Shown here: positions 1-9,801 of the stretch, in pieces
Layout: every line of letters starts with the position of its first letter
How positions within the stretch are numbered: position 1 is the stretch's first letter
Made by a program: the position numbers and the translations under genes
Notes under the pieces: generated by a model
What the model saw: only the letters and a program-made list of their open reading frames with translations
The model's database searches: none
What the model was told of the DNA's origin: nothing
NCBI GenBank assembly: GCA_920105625.2
Contig: OV050031.1
Span: 95,857,676-95,921,675 of the forward strand
Reading direction: 5' to 3'
Length of the DNA stretch: 64,000 nt
From: Clusia tigrina
Lineage: Eukaryota > Arthropoda > Insecta > Diptera > Clusiidae

Positions 1-197
1 ACAATAAAGTACTCGAGCCTCTTGTCAATTTAAGCTATTGCTCAAAGCTATGCTACCCTTGAATCCCAAATAAAACACTGATAAAACTTCAAATGGCCCT
101 AACTTCTATACGGTACGTCCTACACCTATCAAAGTTTGCAACATACAAATGCTTGTAACTTTTTACTGGAGCGTCATAAAACCTTGAAATTTAGTAT

Positions 198-393
198 CAA
201 TAAAGTACTCGAGCCGCTTGTCAATTTAAGCTATCGCTCAAAGCTATGCTACCCTTAAGTCATAAATCAAACACTGATAAAACTTCAAATGGCCCTAACT
301 TCTATACGGTACGTCCTACACCTATCAAAGTTTGCAACATATAAATGCTTGTAACTTTTTACTGGAGCGTCATAAAACCTTGAAATTTTGTAA
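198..393 (+). repeat. Reference satellite monomer (196 bp)
   Basis: This monomer is used here to define positions 1-196. Landmarks: CAATAAAG at 1-8, GTACTCGAG at 8-16 (XhoI core CTCGAG, often ScaI AGTACT), TTGTCAATTTAAGC at 21-34, a variable TCGCTC/TTGCTC at 37-42, GCTACCCTT at 51-59, the variable AAGTCC/GAGTCC/GAATCC block at 60-65, CACTGATAAAACTTC at 75-89, GGCCCTAACTT at 94-104, ACGGTACGTCC at 109-119, CCTATCAAAGTTTGCAAC at 124-141, ATGCTTGTAACTTTTT at 148-163, GGAGCGTCATAAAACC at 167-182 and GAAATTTTG at 185-193. G+C is 70/196 (36%), with C 44 and G 26. AATAAA occurs at 3-8, and at 67-72 in monomer types with AAATAAAAC. The most frequent alternative alleles sit at 17-20, 38-39, 59-66, 71-75, 105-107, 144-147, 164, 172, 182 and 194-196. 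Confidence 0.95.
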
Positions 394-397
394 CAAT
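295..397 (+). repeat. Diverged internal duplication within the monomer (56-bp offset)
   Basis: Monomer positions 98-144 and 154-200 (running two or three bases into the next monomer) align without gaps. Both begin with a TAACTT core, carry GG, CGTC and TA at the same spacing, and end in AAA, TTTG and AAC. I count about 29 matches in 45 aligned bases. The pairing recurs in every monomer. It suggests the 196-bp unit was built from a smaller ancestral repeat of roughly 50-56 bp. A possible third, weaker copy covers about 42-97, but I could not align it convincingly. Confidence 0.55.
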
Positions 398-589
398 AAA
401 GCACTCGAGCGTCTCGTCAATTTAAGCTATCGCTCAAAGCTATGCTACCCTTGAGTCCCAAATCAATCACTGATAAAACTTCAGATGGCCCTAACTTCTA
501 TATGGTAAGTCCTACACCTATCAAAGTTTGCAACATACAAATGCTTGTAACTTTTTACTGGAGCGTCATAAAACATTGAAATTTTGTAA
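394..589 (+). repeat. Chimeric monomer (exchange junction)
   Basis: The left part carries GAGCGTCTCG, CAATCACTG, CTTCAGATGG and TATATGG, like the monomer at 1766. The right part carries GGTAAGTCC and AAACATTG, like the tail of the monomer at 8430. The switch lies between monomer positions 110 and 115. This is also where the long-range match to 8541 begins, so the monomer is a recombination or conversion junction. Confidence 0.65.
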
Positions 590-1710
590 CAATAAAGCAC
601 TCGAGCTGCTTGTCAATTTAAGCTATCGGTCAAAGCTAAGCTACCCTTAAGTCCCAAATAAAACACTGATAAAACTTCAAATGGCCCTAACTTCTATACG
701 GTATGTCCTACACCTATCAAAGTTTGCAACATACAAATCCTTGTAACTTTTTACTGGAGCGTCATAAAACCTTGAAATTTTGTAACAATAAAGTACTCGA
801 GCCTCTTGTCAATTTAAGCTATCGCTCAAAGCTATGCTACCCTTGACTCCCAAATAAAACACTGATAAAACTTCAAATGGCCCTAACTTCTACACGGTAC
901 GCCCTACACCTATCAAAGTTTGCAACATACAAATGCTTGTAACTTTTTACTGGAGCGTCATAAAACCTTGAATTTAGTATCAATAAAGTACTCGAGCCGC
1001 TTGTCAATTTAAGCTATCGCTCAAAGCTATGCTACCCTTAAGTCCTAAATCAAACACTGATAAAACTTCAAATGGCCCTAACTTCTATAAGGTACGTCCT
1101 ACACCTATCAAAGTTTCCAACATATAAATGCTTGTAACTTTTTACTGGAGCGTCATAAAACCTTGAAATTTTGTAACAATAAAGTACTCGAGCCTCTTGT
1201 CAATTTAAGCTATCGCTCAAAAGCTATGCTACCCTTGAGTCCCAAATAAAACACTGATAAAACTTCAAATGGCCCTAACTTCTATACGGTACGTCCTACA
1301 CCTATCAAAGTTTGCAACATACAAATGCTTGTAACTTTTTACTGGAGCGTCATAAAACCTTGAAATTTTGTAACAATAAAGTACTCGAGCCTCTTGTCAA
1401 TTTAAGCTATTGCTCAAAGCTATGCTACCCTTGAATCCCAAATAAAACACTGATAAAACTTCAAATGGCCCTAACTTCTATACGGTACGTCCTACACCTA
1501 TCAAAGTTTGCAACATACAAATGCTTGTAACTTTTTACTGGAGCGTCATAAAACCTTGAAATTTAGTATCAATAAAGTACTCGAGCCGCTTGTCAATTTA
1601 AGCTATCGCTCAAAGCTATGCTACCCTTAAGTCATAAATCAAACACTGATAAAACTTCAAATGGCCCTAACTTCTATACGGTACGTCCTACACCTATCAA
1701 AGTTTGCAAC
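505..1710 (+). repeat. Segment duplicated 41 monomers downstream
   Basis: This segment matches 8541-9746 at an exact offset of 8036 bp (41 x 196). Shared private variants in the same order: ATCGGTC with GCTAAGCTAC (monomer 590), AAATCCTTG, TTGACTCCC with TACACGG and ACGCCC (786), TTTCCAAC (981), TTGAATCCC (1374) and AAGTCATAAAT (1570). Six successive monomers keep the same variant order, so this is a segmental duplication rather than independent mutation. Confidence 0.85.
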
Positions 1711-1961
1711 ATATAAATGCTTGTAACTTTTTACTGGAGCGTCATAAAACCTTGAAATTTTGTAACAATAAAGCACTCGAGCGTCTCGTCAATTTAAGCT
1801 ATCGCTCAAAGCTATGCTACCCTTGAGTCCCAAATCAATCACTGATAAAACTTCAGATGGCCCTCACTTCTATATGGTACGTCCTACACCTATCAAAGTT
1901 TGCAACATATAAATGCTTGTAACTTTTTACTGGAGCGTCATAAAACCTTGAAATTTTGTAA
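1374..1961 (+). repeat. 7-monomer block, partial copy 2
   Basis: Three monomers (1374, 1570, 1766) repeat the variants of 2-510. Similarity to copy 1 breaks off inside the third monomer: copy 1 has GGTAAGTCC and AAACATTG near 505 and 572, while copy 2 has GGTACGTCC and AAACCTTG. The next monomer (1962) belongs to the CTTGAG / ACCTTTAAG subtype. Confidence 0.8.
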
Positions 1962-2157
1962 CAATAAAGTACTTGAGCCTCTTGTCAATTTAAGCTATTG
2001 CTCAAAGTTATGCTACCTTTAAGTCCCAAATCAAACTCTGATAAAACTTCAAATGGCCCTAACTTCTGTACGGTACGTCCTACACCTATCAAAGTTTGCA
2101 ACATACAAATGCTTGTAACTTTTTACTGGAGCGTCATAAAACCTTGAAATTTTGTAA
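1962..2157 (+). repeat. Monomer subtype with CTTGAG, locally duplicated
   Basis: The XhoI core is changed to CTTGAG, with TTGCTCAAAGTTATG, ACCTTTAAG, AAACTCTG and CTGTACGG. The next monomer (2158-2353) is essentially the same sequence. The same subtype recurs at 4902 and 6078. The change is C to T in a CpG. Confidence 0.8.
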
Positions 2158-3225
2158 CAATAAAGTACTTGAGCCTCTTGTCAATTTAAGCTATTGCTCA
2201 AAGTTATGCTACCTTTAAGTCCCAAATCAAACTCTGATAAAACTTCAAATGGCCCTAACTTCTGTACGGTACGTCCTACACCTATCAAAGTTTGCAACAT
2301 ACAAATGCTTGTAACTTTTTACTGGAGCGTCATAAAACCTTGAAATTTTGTAACAATAAAGTACTCGAGCCTCTTGTCAATTTAAGCTATCGCTCAAAGC
2401 TATGCTACCCTTAAGTCCCAAATCTAACACTGATAAAACTTCAAATGGCCCTAACTTATATACGGTACGTCCTACACCTATCAAAGTTTGCAACATATAA
2501 ATGCTTGTAACTTTTTACTGGAGCGTCATAAAACCTTGAAATTTTGTAACAATAAAGCACTCGAGCGTCTCGTCAATTTAAGCTATCGCTCAAAGCTATG
2601 CTACCCTTGAGTCCCAAATCAATCACTGATAAAACTTCAGATGGCCCTAACTTCTATATGGTACGTCCTCCACCTATCAAAGTTTGCAACATATAAATGT
2701 TTGTAACTTTTTACTGGAGCGTCATAAAGCCTTGAAATTTTGTAACAATAAAGCACTCGAGCCTCTTGTCAATTTAAGCTATCGCTCAAAGCTATGCTAC
2801 CCTTAAATCCCAAATAAAACACTGATAAAACTTCAAATGGCCCTAACTTATATACGGTACGTCCTACACCTATCAAAGTTTGCAACATACAAATGCTTGT
2901 AACTTTTTACTTTAGCGTCATAAAACCTTGAAATTTTGTAACAATAAAGTACTCGAGCCTCTTGTCAATTTAAGCTATCGCTCAAAGCTATGCTACCCTT
3001 AAGTCCCAAATCTAACACTGATAAAACTTCAAATGGCCCTAACTTCTATACGGTACGTCCTACACCTATCAAAGTTTGCAACATACAAATGCTTGTAACT
3101 TTTTACTGGAGAGTAATAAAACCTTGAAATTTTGTAACAATAAAGTACTCGAGCCTCTTGTCAATTTAAGCTATCGCTCAAAGCTATGCTACCCTTGAGT
3201 CCCAAATCAATCACTGATAAAACTT
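2158..3225 (+). repeat. Block repeated at 14-monomer offset, copy 1
   Basis: The monomers in order are the CTTGAG subtype (2158), AAATCTAACAC with TATATACGG (2354), GAGCGTCTCG with TCCTCCACC (2550), TTAAATCCC with ACTTTAGCG (2746), AAATCTAACAC with GAGAGTAATAA (2942), and CAATCACTG with ACTTGAAATGG (3138, start only). The same order recurs at 4902-5969, an offset of 2744 bp (14 x 196). Confidence 0.85.
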
Positions 3226-4815
3226 GAAATGGCCCTAACTTCTATACGGTACGTCCTACACCTATTAAAGTTTGCAACATACAAATGCTTGTAACTTTTT
3301 ACTGGAGCGTCATAAAACCTTGAAATTTTGTAACAATAAAGTACTCGAGCCTCTTGTCAATTTAAGCTATTGCTCAAAGCTATGCTACCCTTGAATCCCA
3401 AATAAAACACTGATAAAACTTCAAATGGCCCTAACTTCTATACGGTACGTCCTACACCTATCAAAGTTTGCAACATACAAATGCTTGTAACTTTTTACTG
3501 GAGCGTCATAAAACCTTGAAATTTTGTATCAATAAAGTACTCGAGCCGCTTGTCAATTTAAGCTATCGCTCAAAGCTATGCTACCCTTAAGTCCTAAATC
3601 AAACACTGATAAAACTTCAAATGGCCCTAACTTCTATACGGTACGTCCTACACCTATCAAAGTTTGCAACATATAAATGCTTGTAACTTTTTACTGGAGC
3701 GTCATAAAACCTTGAAATTTTGTAACAATAAAGTACTCGAGCCTCTTGTCAATTTAAGCTATCGCTCAAAGCTTTGCTACCCTTGAGTCCCAAATAAAAC
3801 ACTGATAAAACTTCAAATGGCCCTAAATTCTGTACGGTAAGTCCTACACCTATCAAAGTTTGCAACATACAAATGCTTGTAACTTTTTACTGGAGCGTCA
3901 TAAAACATTGAAATTTTGTAACAATAAAGCACTCGAGCCGCTTGTCAATTTAAGCTATCGCTCAAAGCTATGCTACCCTTAAGTCCCAAATAAAACACTG
4001 ATAAAACTTCAAATGGCCCTAACTTCTATACGGTACGTCCTACACCTATCAAAGTTTGCAACATACAAATGCTTGTCACTTTTTACTGGAGCGTCATAAA
4101 ACCATGAAATTTTGTAACAATAAAGTACTCGAGCCTCTTGTCAATTTAAGCTATCGCTCAAAGCTATGCTACCCTTGAGTCCCAAATAAAACACTGATAA
4201 AACTTCAAATGGCCCTAACTTCTATACGGTACGTCCTACACCTATCAAAGTTTGCAACATACAAATGCTTGTAACTTTTTACTGGAGCGTCATAAAACTT
4301 TGAAATTTTGTAACAATAAAGCACTCGAGCCTCTTGTCAATTTAAGCTATTGCTCAAAGTTATGCTACCCTTAAGTCCCAAATCAAACTCTGATAAAACT
4401 TCAAATGGCCCTAACTTCTGTACGGTACGTCCTACACCTATCAAAGTTTGCAACATATAAATGCTTGTAACTTTTTACTGGAGCGTCATAAAACCTTGAA
4501 ATTTTGTAACAATAAAGTACTCGAGCCGCTTGTCAATTTAAGCTATCGCTCAAAGCTATGCTACCCTTGAGTCCCAACTCAAACACTGATAAAACTTCAA
4601 ATGGCCCTAACTTATTTACGGTAGGTCCTAAACCTATCAAAGTTTGCAACATACAAATGCTTGTAACTTTTTACTGGAGCGTCATAAAACCTTAAAATTT
4701 TGTAACAATAAAGTTCTCGAGCCTCTTGTCAATTTAAGCTATCGTTCAAAGCTTTGCTACCCTTGAGTCCCAAATAAAACACTGATAAAACTTCAAATGG
4801 CCCTAAATTCTGTAC
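3138..4815 (+). repeat. Block repeated at 19-monomer offset, copy 1
   Basis: This block matches 6862-8540 at an offset of 3724 bp (19 x 196). Shared markers: CCTATTAAAG, TTGAATCCC, CCGCTTG with AAGTCCTAAATC, GCTTTGCTAC with AAATTCTG and GGTAAGTC, CTTGTCACTTT, AAACCATG, and TATTTACGGTAGG with CCTAAACC. The match ends in monomer 4706: copy 1 has GGTACGTCC and AAACCTTG, whereas the other copy has GGTAAGTCC and AAACATTG. Confidence 0.85.
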
Positions 4816-4901
4816 GGTACGTCCTACACCTATCAAAGTTTGCAACATACAAATGCTTGTAACTTTTTACTGGAGCGTCATAAAACCTTGAAATTTTGTA
4901 A

Positions 4902-5969
4902 CAATAAAGTACTTGAGCCTCTTGTCAATTTAAGCTATTGCTCAAAGTTATGCTACCTTTAAGTCCCAAATCAAACTCTGATAAAACTTCAAATGGCCCT
5001 AACTTCTGTACGGTACGTCCTACACCTATCAAAGTTTGCAACATACAAATGCTTGTAACTTTTTACTGGAGCGTCATAAAACCTTGAAATTTTGTAACAA
5101 TAAAGTACTCGAGCCTCTTGTCAATTTAAGCTATCGCTCAAAGCTATGCTACCCTTAAGTCCCAAATCTAACACTGATAAAACTTCAAATGGCCCTAACT
5201 TATATACGGTACGTCCTACACCTATCAAAGTTTGCAACATAAAAATGCTTGTAACTTTTTACTGGAGCGTCATAAAACCTTGAAATTTTGTAACAATAAA
5301 GCACTCGAGCGTCTCGTCAATTTAAGCTATCGCTCAAAGCTATGCTACCCTTGAGTCCCAAATCAATCACTGATAAAACTTCAGATGGCCCTAACTTCTA
5401 TATGGTACGTCCTCCACCTATCAAAGTTTGCAACATATAAATGTTTGTAACTTTTTACTGGAGCGTCATAAAGCCTTGAAATTTTGTAACAATAAAGCAC
5501 TCGAGCCTCTTGTCAATTTAAGCTATCGCTCAAAGCTATGCTACCCTTAAATCCCAAATAAAACACTGATAAAACTTCAAATGGCCCTAACTTATATACG
5601 GTACGTCCTACACCTATCAAAGTTTGCAACATACAAATGCTTGTAACTTTTTACTTTAGCGTCATAAAACCTTGAAATTTTGTAACAATAAAGTACTCGA
5701 GCCTCTTGTCAATTTAAGCTATCGCTCAAAGCTATGCTACCCTTAAGTCCCAAATCTAACACTGATAAAACTTCAAATGGCCCTAACTTCTATACGGTAC
5801 GTCCTACACCTATCAAAGTTTGCAACATACAAATGCTTGTAACTTTTTACTGGAGAGTAATAAAACCTTGAAATTTTGTAACAATAAAGCACTCGAGCCT
5901 CTTGTCAATTTAAGCTATCGCTCAAAGCTATGCTACCCTTGAGTCCCAAATCAATCACTGATAAAACTT
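4902..5969 (+). repeat. Block repeated at 14-monomer offset, copy 2
   Basis: This repeats the monomer order of 2158-3225, including the private TCCTCCACC (near 5410) and ACTTTAGCG (near 5653). It ends inside monomer 5882, where the left half has CAATCACTG and ACTTGAAATGG but the right half has AAATTCTGTACGG from another monomer type. The switch lies between monomer positions 89 and 102. Confidence 0.85.
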
Positions 5970-6077
5970 GAAATGGCCCTAAATTCTGTACGGTACGTCC
6001 TACACCTATCAAAGTTTGCAACATACAAATGCTTGTAACTTTTTACTGGAGCGTCATAAAACCTTGAAATTTTGTAA

Positions 6078-6861
6078 CAATAAAGTACTTGAGCCTCTTG
6101 TCAATTTAAGCTATTGCTCAAAGTTATGCTACCTTTAAGTCCCAAATCAAACTCTGATAAAACTTCAAATGGCCCTAACTTCTGTACGGTACGTCCTACA
6201 CCTATCAAAGTTTGCAACATACAAATGCTTGTAACTTTTTACTGGAGCGTCATAAAACCTTGAAATTTTGTAACAATAAAGTACTCGAGCCTCTTGTCAA
6301 TTTAAGCTATCGCTCAAAGCTATGCTACCCTTAAGTCCCAAATCTAACACTGATAAAACTTCAAATGGCCCTAACTTATATACGGTACGTCCTACACCTA
6401 TCAAAGTTTGCAACATATAAATGCTTGTAACTTTTTACTGGAGCGTCATAAAACCTTGAAATTTTGTAACAATAAAGCACTCGAGCCTCTTGTCAATTTA
6501 AGCTATCGCTCAAAGCTATGCTACCCTTAAATCCCAAATAAAACACTGATAAAACTTCAAATGGCCCTAACTTATATACGGTACGTCCTACACCTATCAA
6601 AGTTTGCAACATACAAATGCTTGTAACTTTTTACTTTAGCGTCATAAAACCTTGAAATTTTGTAACAATAAAGTACTCGAGCCTCTTGTCAATTTAAGCT
6701 ATCGCTCAAAGCTATGCTACCCTTAAGTCCCAAATCTAACACTGATAAAACTTCAAATGGCCCTAACTTCTATACGGTACGTCCTACACCTATCAAAGTT
6801 TGCAACATACAAATGCTTGTAACTTTTTACTGGAGAGTAATAAAACCTTGAAATTTTGTAA
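6078..6861 (+). repeat. Third copy of the same block, one monomer shorter
   Basis: The CTTGAG subtype (6078), AAATCTAACAC/TATATACGG (6274), TTAAATCCC/ACTTTAGCG (6470) and AAATCTAACAC/GAGAGTAATAA (6666) follow one another. The GAGCGTCTCG monomer found between the second and third of these in the other copies is missing. The loss is exactly one monomer in register, as expected from unequal exchange. Confidence 0.8.
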
Positions 6862-8540
6862 CAATAAAGCACTCGAGCCTCTTGTCAATTTAAGCTATCG
6901 CTCAAAGCTATGCTACCCTTGAGTCCCAAATCAATCACTGATAAAACTTGAAATGGCCCTAACTTCTATACGGTACGTCCTACACCTATTAAAGTTTGCA
7001 ACATACAAATGCTTGTAACTTTTTACTGGAGCGTCATAAAACCTTGAAATTTTGTAACAATAAAGTACTCGAGCCTCTTGTCAATTTAAGCTATTGCTCA
7101 AAGCTATGCTACCCTTGAATCCCAAATGAAACACTGATAAAACTTCAAATGGCCCTAACTTCTATACGGTACGTCCTACACCTATCAAAGTTTTGCAACA
7201 TACAAATGCTTGTAACTTTTACTGGAGCGTCATAAAACCTTGAAATTTTGTATCAATAAAGTACTCGAGCCGCTTGTCAATTTAAGCTATCGCTCAAAGC
7301 TATGCTACCCTTAAGTCCTAAATCAAACACTGATAAAACTTCAAATGGCCCTAACTTCTATACGGTACGTCCTACACCTATCAAAGTTTGCAACATATAA
7401 ATGCTTGTAACTTTTTACTGGAGCTTCATAAAACCTTGAAATTTTGTAACAATAAAGTACTCGAGCCTCTTGTCAATTTAAGCTATCGCTCAAAGCTTTG
7501 CTACCCTTGAGTCCCAAATAAAACACTGATAAAACTTCAAATGGCCCTAAATTCTGTACGGTAAGTCTACACCTATCAAAGTTTGCAACATACAAATGCT
7601 TGTAACTTTTTACTGGAGCGTCATAAAACATTGAAATTTTGTAACAATAAAGCACTCGAGCCGCTTGTCAATTTAAGCTATCGCTCAAAGCTATGCTACC
7701 CTTAAGTCCCAAATAAAACACTGATAAAACTTCAAATGGCCCTAACTTCTATACGGTACGTTCCTACACCTATCAAAGTTTGCAACATACAAATGCTTGT
7801 CACTTTTTACTGGAGCGTCATAAAACCATGAAATTTTGTAACAATAAAGTACTCGAGCCTCTTGTCAATTTAAGCTATCGCTCAAAGCTATGCTACCCTT
7901 GAGTCCCAAATAAAACACTGATAAAACTTCAAATGGCCCTAACTTCTATACGGTACGTCCTACACCTATCAAAGTTTGCAACATACAAATGCTTGTAACT
8001 TTTTACTGGAGCGTCATAAAACTTTGAAATTTTGTAACAATAAAGCACTCGAGCCTCTTGTCAATTTAAGCTATTGCTCAAAATTATGCTACCCTTAAGT
8101 CCCAAATCAAACTCTGATAAAACTTCAAATGGCCCTAACTTCTGTACGGTACGTCCTACACCTATCAAAGTTTGCAACATATAAATGCTTGTAACTTTTT
8201 ACTGGAGCGTCATAAAACCTTGAAATTTTGTAACAATAAAGTACTCGAGCCGCTTGTCAATTTAAGCTATCGCTCAAAGCTATGCTACCCTTGAGTCCCA
8301 AATCAAACACTGATAAAACTTCAAATGGCCCTAACTTATTTACGGTAGGTCCTAAACCTATCAAAGTTTGCAACATACAAATGCTTGTAACTTTTTACTG
8401 GAGCGTCATAAAACCTTAAAATTTTGTAACAATAAAGTTCTCGAGCCTCTTGTCAATTTAAGCTATCGTTCAAAGCTTTGCTACCCTTGAGTCCCAAATA
8501 AAACACTGATAAAACTTCAAATGGCCCTAAATTCTGGACG
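6862..8540 (+). repeat. Block repeated at 19-monomer offset, copy 2
   Basis: This is the second copy of 3138-4815, with a cluster of its own 1-bp indels: an extra T near 7192, one T missing near 7217, one C missing near 7566 and an extra T near 7761. Each loss is balanced by a nearby gain, so monomer starts (7058, 7254, 7450, 7645, 7842) return to register. Confidence 0.82.
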
Positions 8541-9801
8541 GTAAGTCCTACACCTATCAAAGTTTGCAACATACAAATGCTTGTAACTTTTTACTGGAGC
8601 GTCATAAAACATTGAAATTTTGTAACAATAAAGCACTCGAGCCGCTTGTCAATTTAAGCTATCGGTCAAAGCTAAGCTACCCTTAAGTCCCAAATAAAAC
8701 ACTGATAAAACTTCAAATGGCCCTAACTTCTATACGGTATGTCCTATACCTATCAAAGTTTGCAACATACAAATCCTTGTAACTTTTTACTGGAGCGTCA
8801 TAAAACCTTGAAATTTTGTAACAATAAAGTACTCGAGCCTCTTGTCAATTTAAGCTATCGCTCAAAGCTATGCTACCCTTGACTCCCAAATAAAACACTG
8901 ATAAAACTTCAAATGGCCCTAACTTCTACACGGTACGCCCTACACCTATCAAAGTTTGCAACATACAAATGCTTGTAACTTTTTACTGGAGCGTCATAAA
9001 ACCTTGAAATTTAGTATCAATAAAGTACTCGAGCCGCTTGTCAATTTAAGCTATCGCTCAAAGCTATGCTACCCTTAAGTCCTAAATCAAACACTGATAA
9101 AACTTCAAATGGCCCTAACTTCTATACGGTACGTCCTACACCTATCAAAGTTTCCAACATATAAATGCTTGTAACTTTTTACTGGAGCGTCATAAAACCT
9201 TGAAATTTTGTAACAATAAAGTACTCGAGCCTCTTGTCAATTTAAGCTATCGCTCAAAGCTATGCTACCCTTGAGTCCCAAATAAAACACTGATAAAACT
9301 TTAAATGGCCCTAACTTCTATACGGTACGTCCTACACCTATCAAAGTTTGCAACATACAAATGCTTGTAACTTTTTACTGGAGCGTCATAAAACCTTGAA
9401 ATTTTGTAACAATAAAGTACTCGAGCCTCTTGTCAATTTAAGATATTGCTCAAAGCTATGCTACCCTTGAATCCCAAATAAAACACTGATAAAACTTCAA
9501 ATGGCCCTAACTTCTATACGGTACGTCCTACACCTATCAAAGTTTGCAACATACAAATGCTTGTAACTTTTTACTGGAGCGTCATAAAACCTTGAAATTT
9601 AGTATCAATAAAGTACTCGAGCCGCTTGTCAATTTAAGCTATCGCTCAAAGCTATGCTACCCTTAAGTCATAAATCAAACACTGATAAAACTTCAAATGG
9701 CCCTAACTTCTATACGGTACGTCCTACACCTATCAAAGTTTACAACATACAAATGCTTGTAACTTTTTACTGGAGCGTCATAAAACCTTGAAATTTTGTA
9801 A
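8541..9801 (+). repeat. Long-range copy of 505-1710 (41-monomer offset)
   Basis: The variants and their order are the same as in 505-1710. The match decays in the monomer at 9606: AAGTCATAAAT is shared, but TTTACAACATACAAATG replaces TTTGCAACATATAAATG. Copy-specific changes are few (CCTATACC near 8745, AGATATTGC near 9432), which points to fairly recent duplication. Confidence 0.83.

Larger units (their letters stand above)
2..1373 (+). repeat. 7-monomer block, copy 1
   Basis: Seven monomers start at 2, 198, 394, 590, 786, 981 and 1177. The first three are near-identical to those at 1374, 1570 and 1766, an offset of 1372 bp (7 x 196). Diagnostic variants are TTGCTC with TTGAATCCC in the first, CCGCTTG with AAGTCATAAAT in the second and GAGCGTCTCG in the third. 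Single-base indels (one A lost near 972, one A gained near 1215) cancel out, so the register is kept. Confidence 0.85.

Noticed and set aside
198..393. CENP-B box in the monomer
   Set aside because: I looked for the NTTCG....A..CGGGN pattern around CTTCGAATGG and TATACGGTACG. The spacing and the CGGG core do not fit, so no claim is made.
7473..7655. 60-61 codon minus-strand open frames at 7473 and 11065
   Set aside because: They are chance open frames in tandem repeats with no similarity to a recognised protein, and the same region in other monomers is closed by stops.
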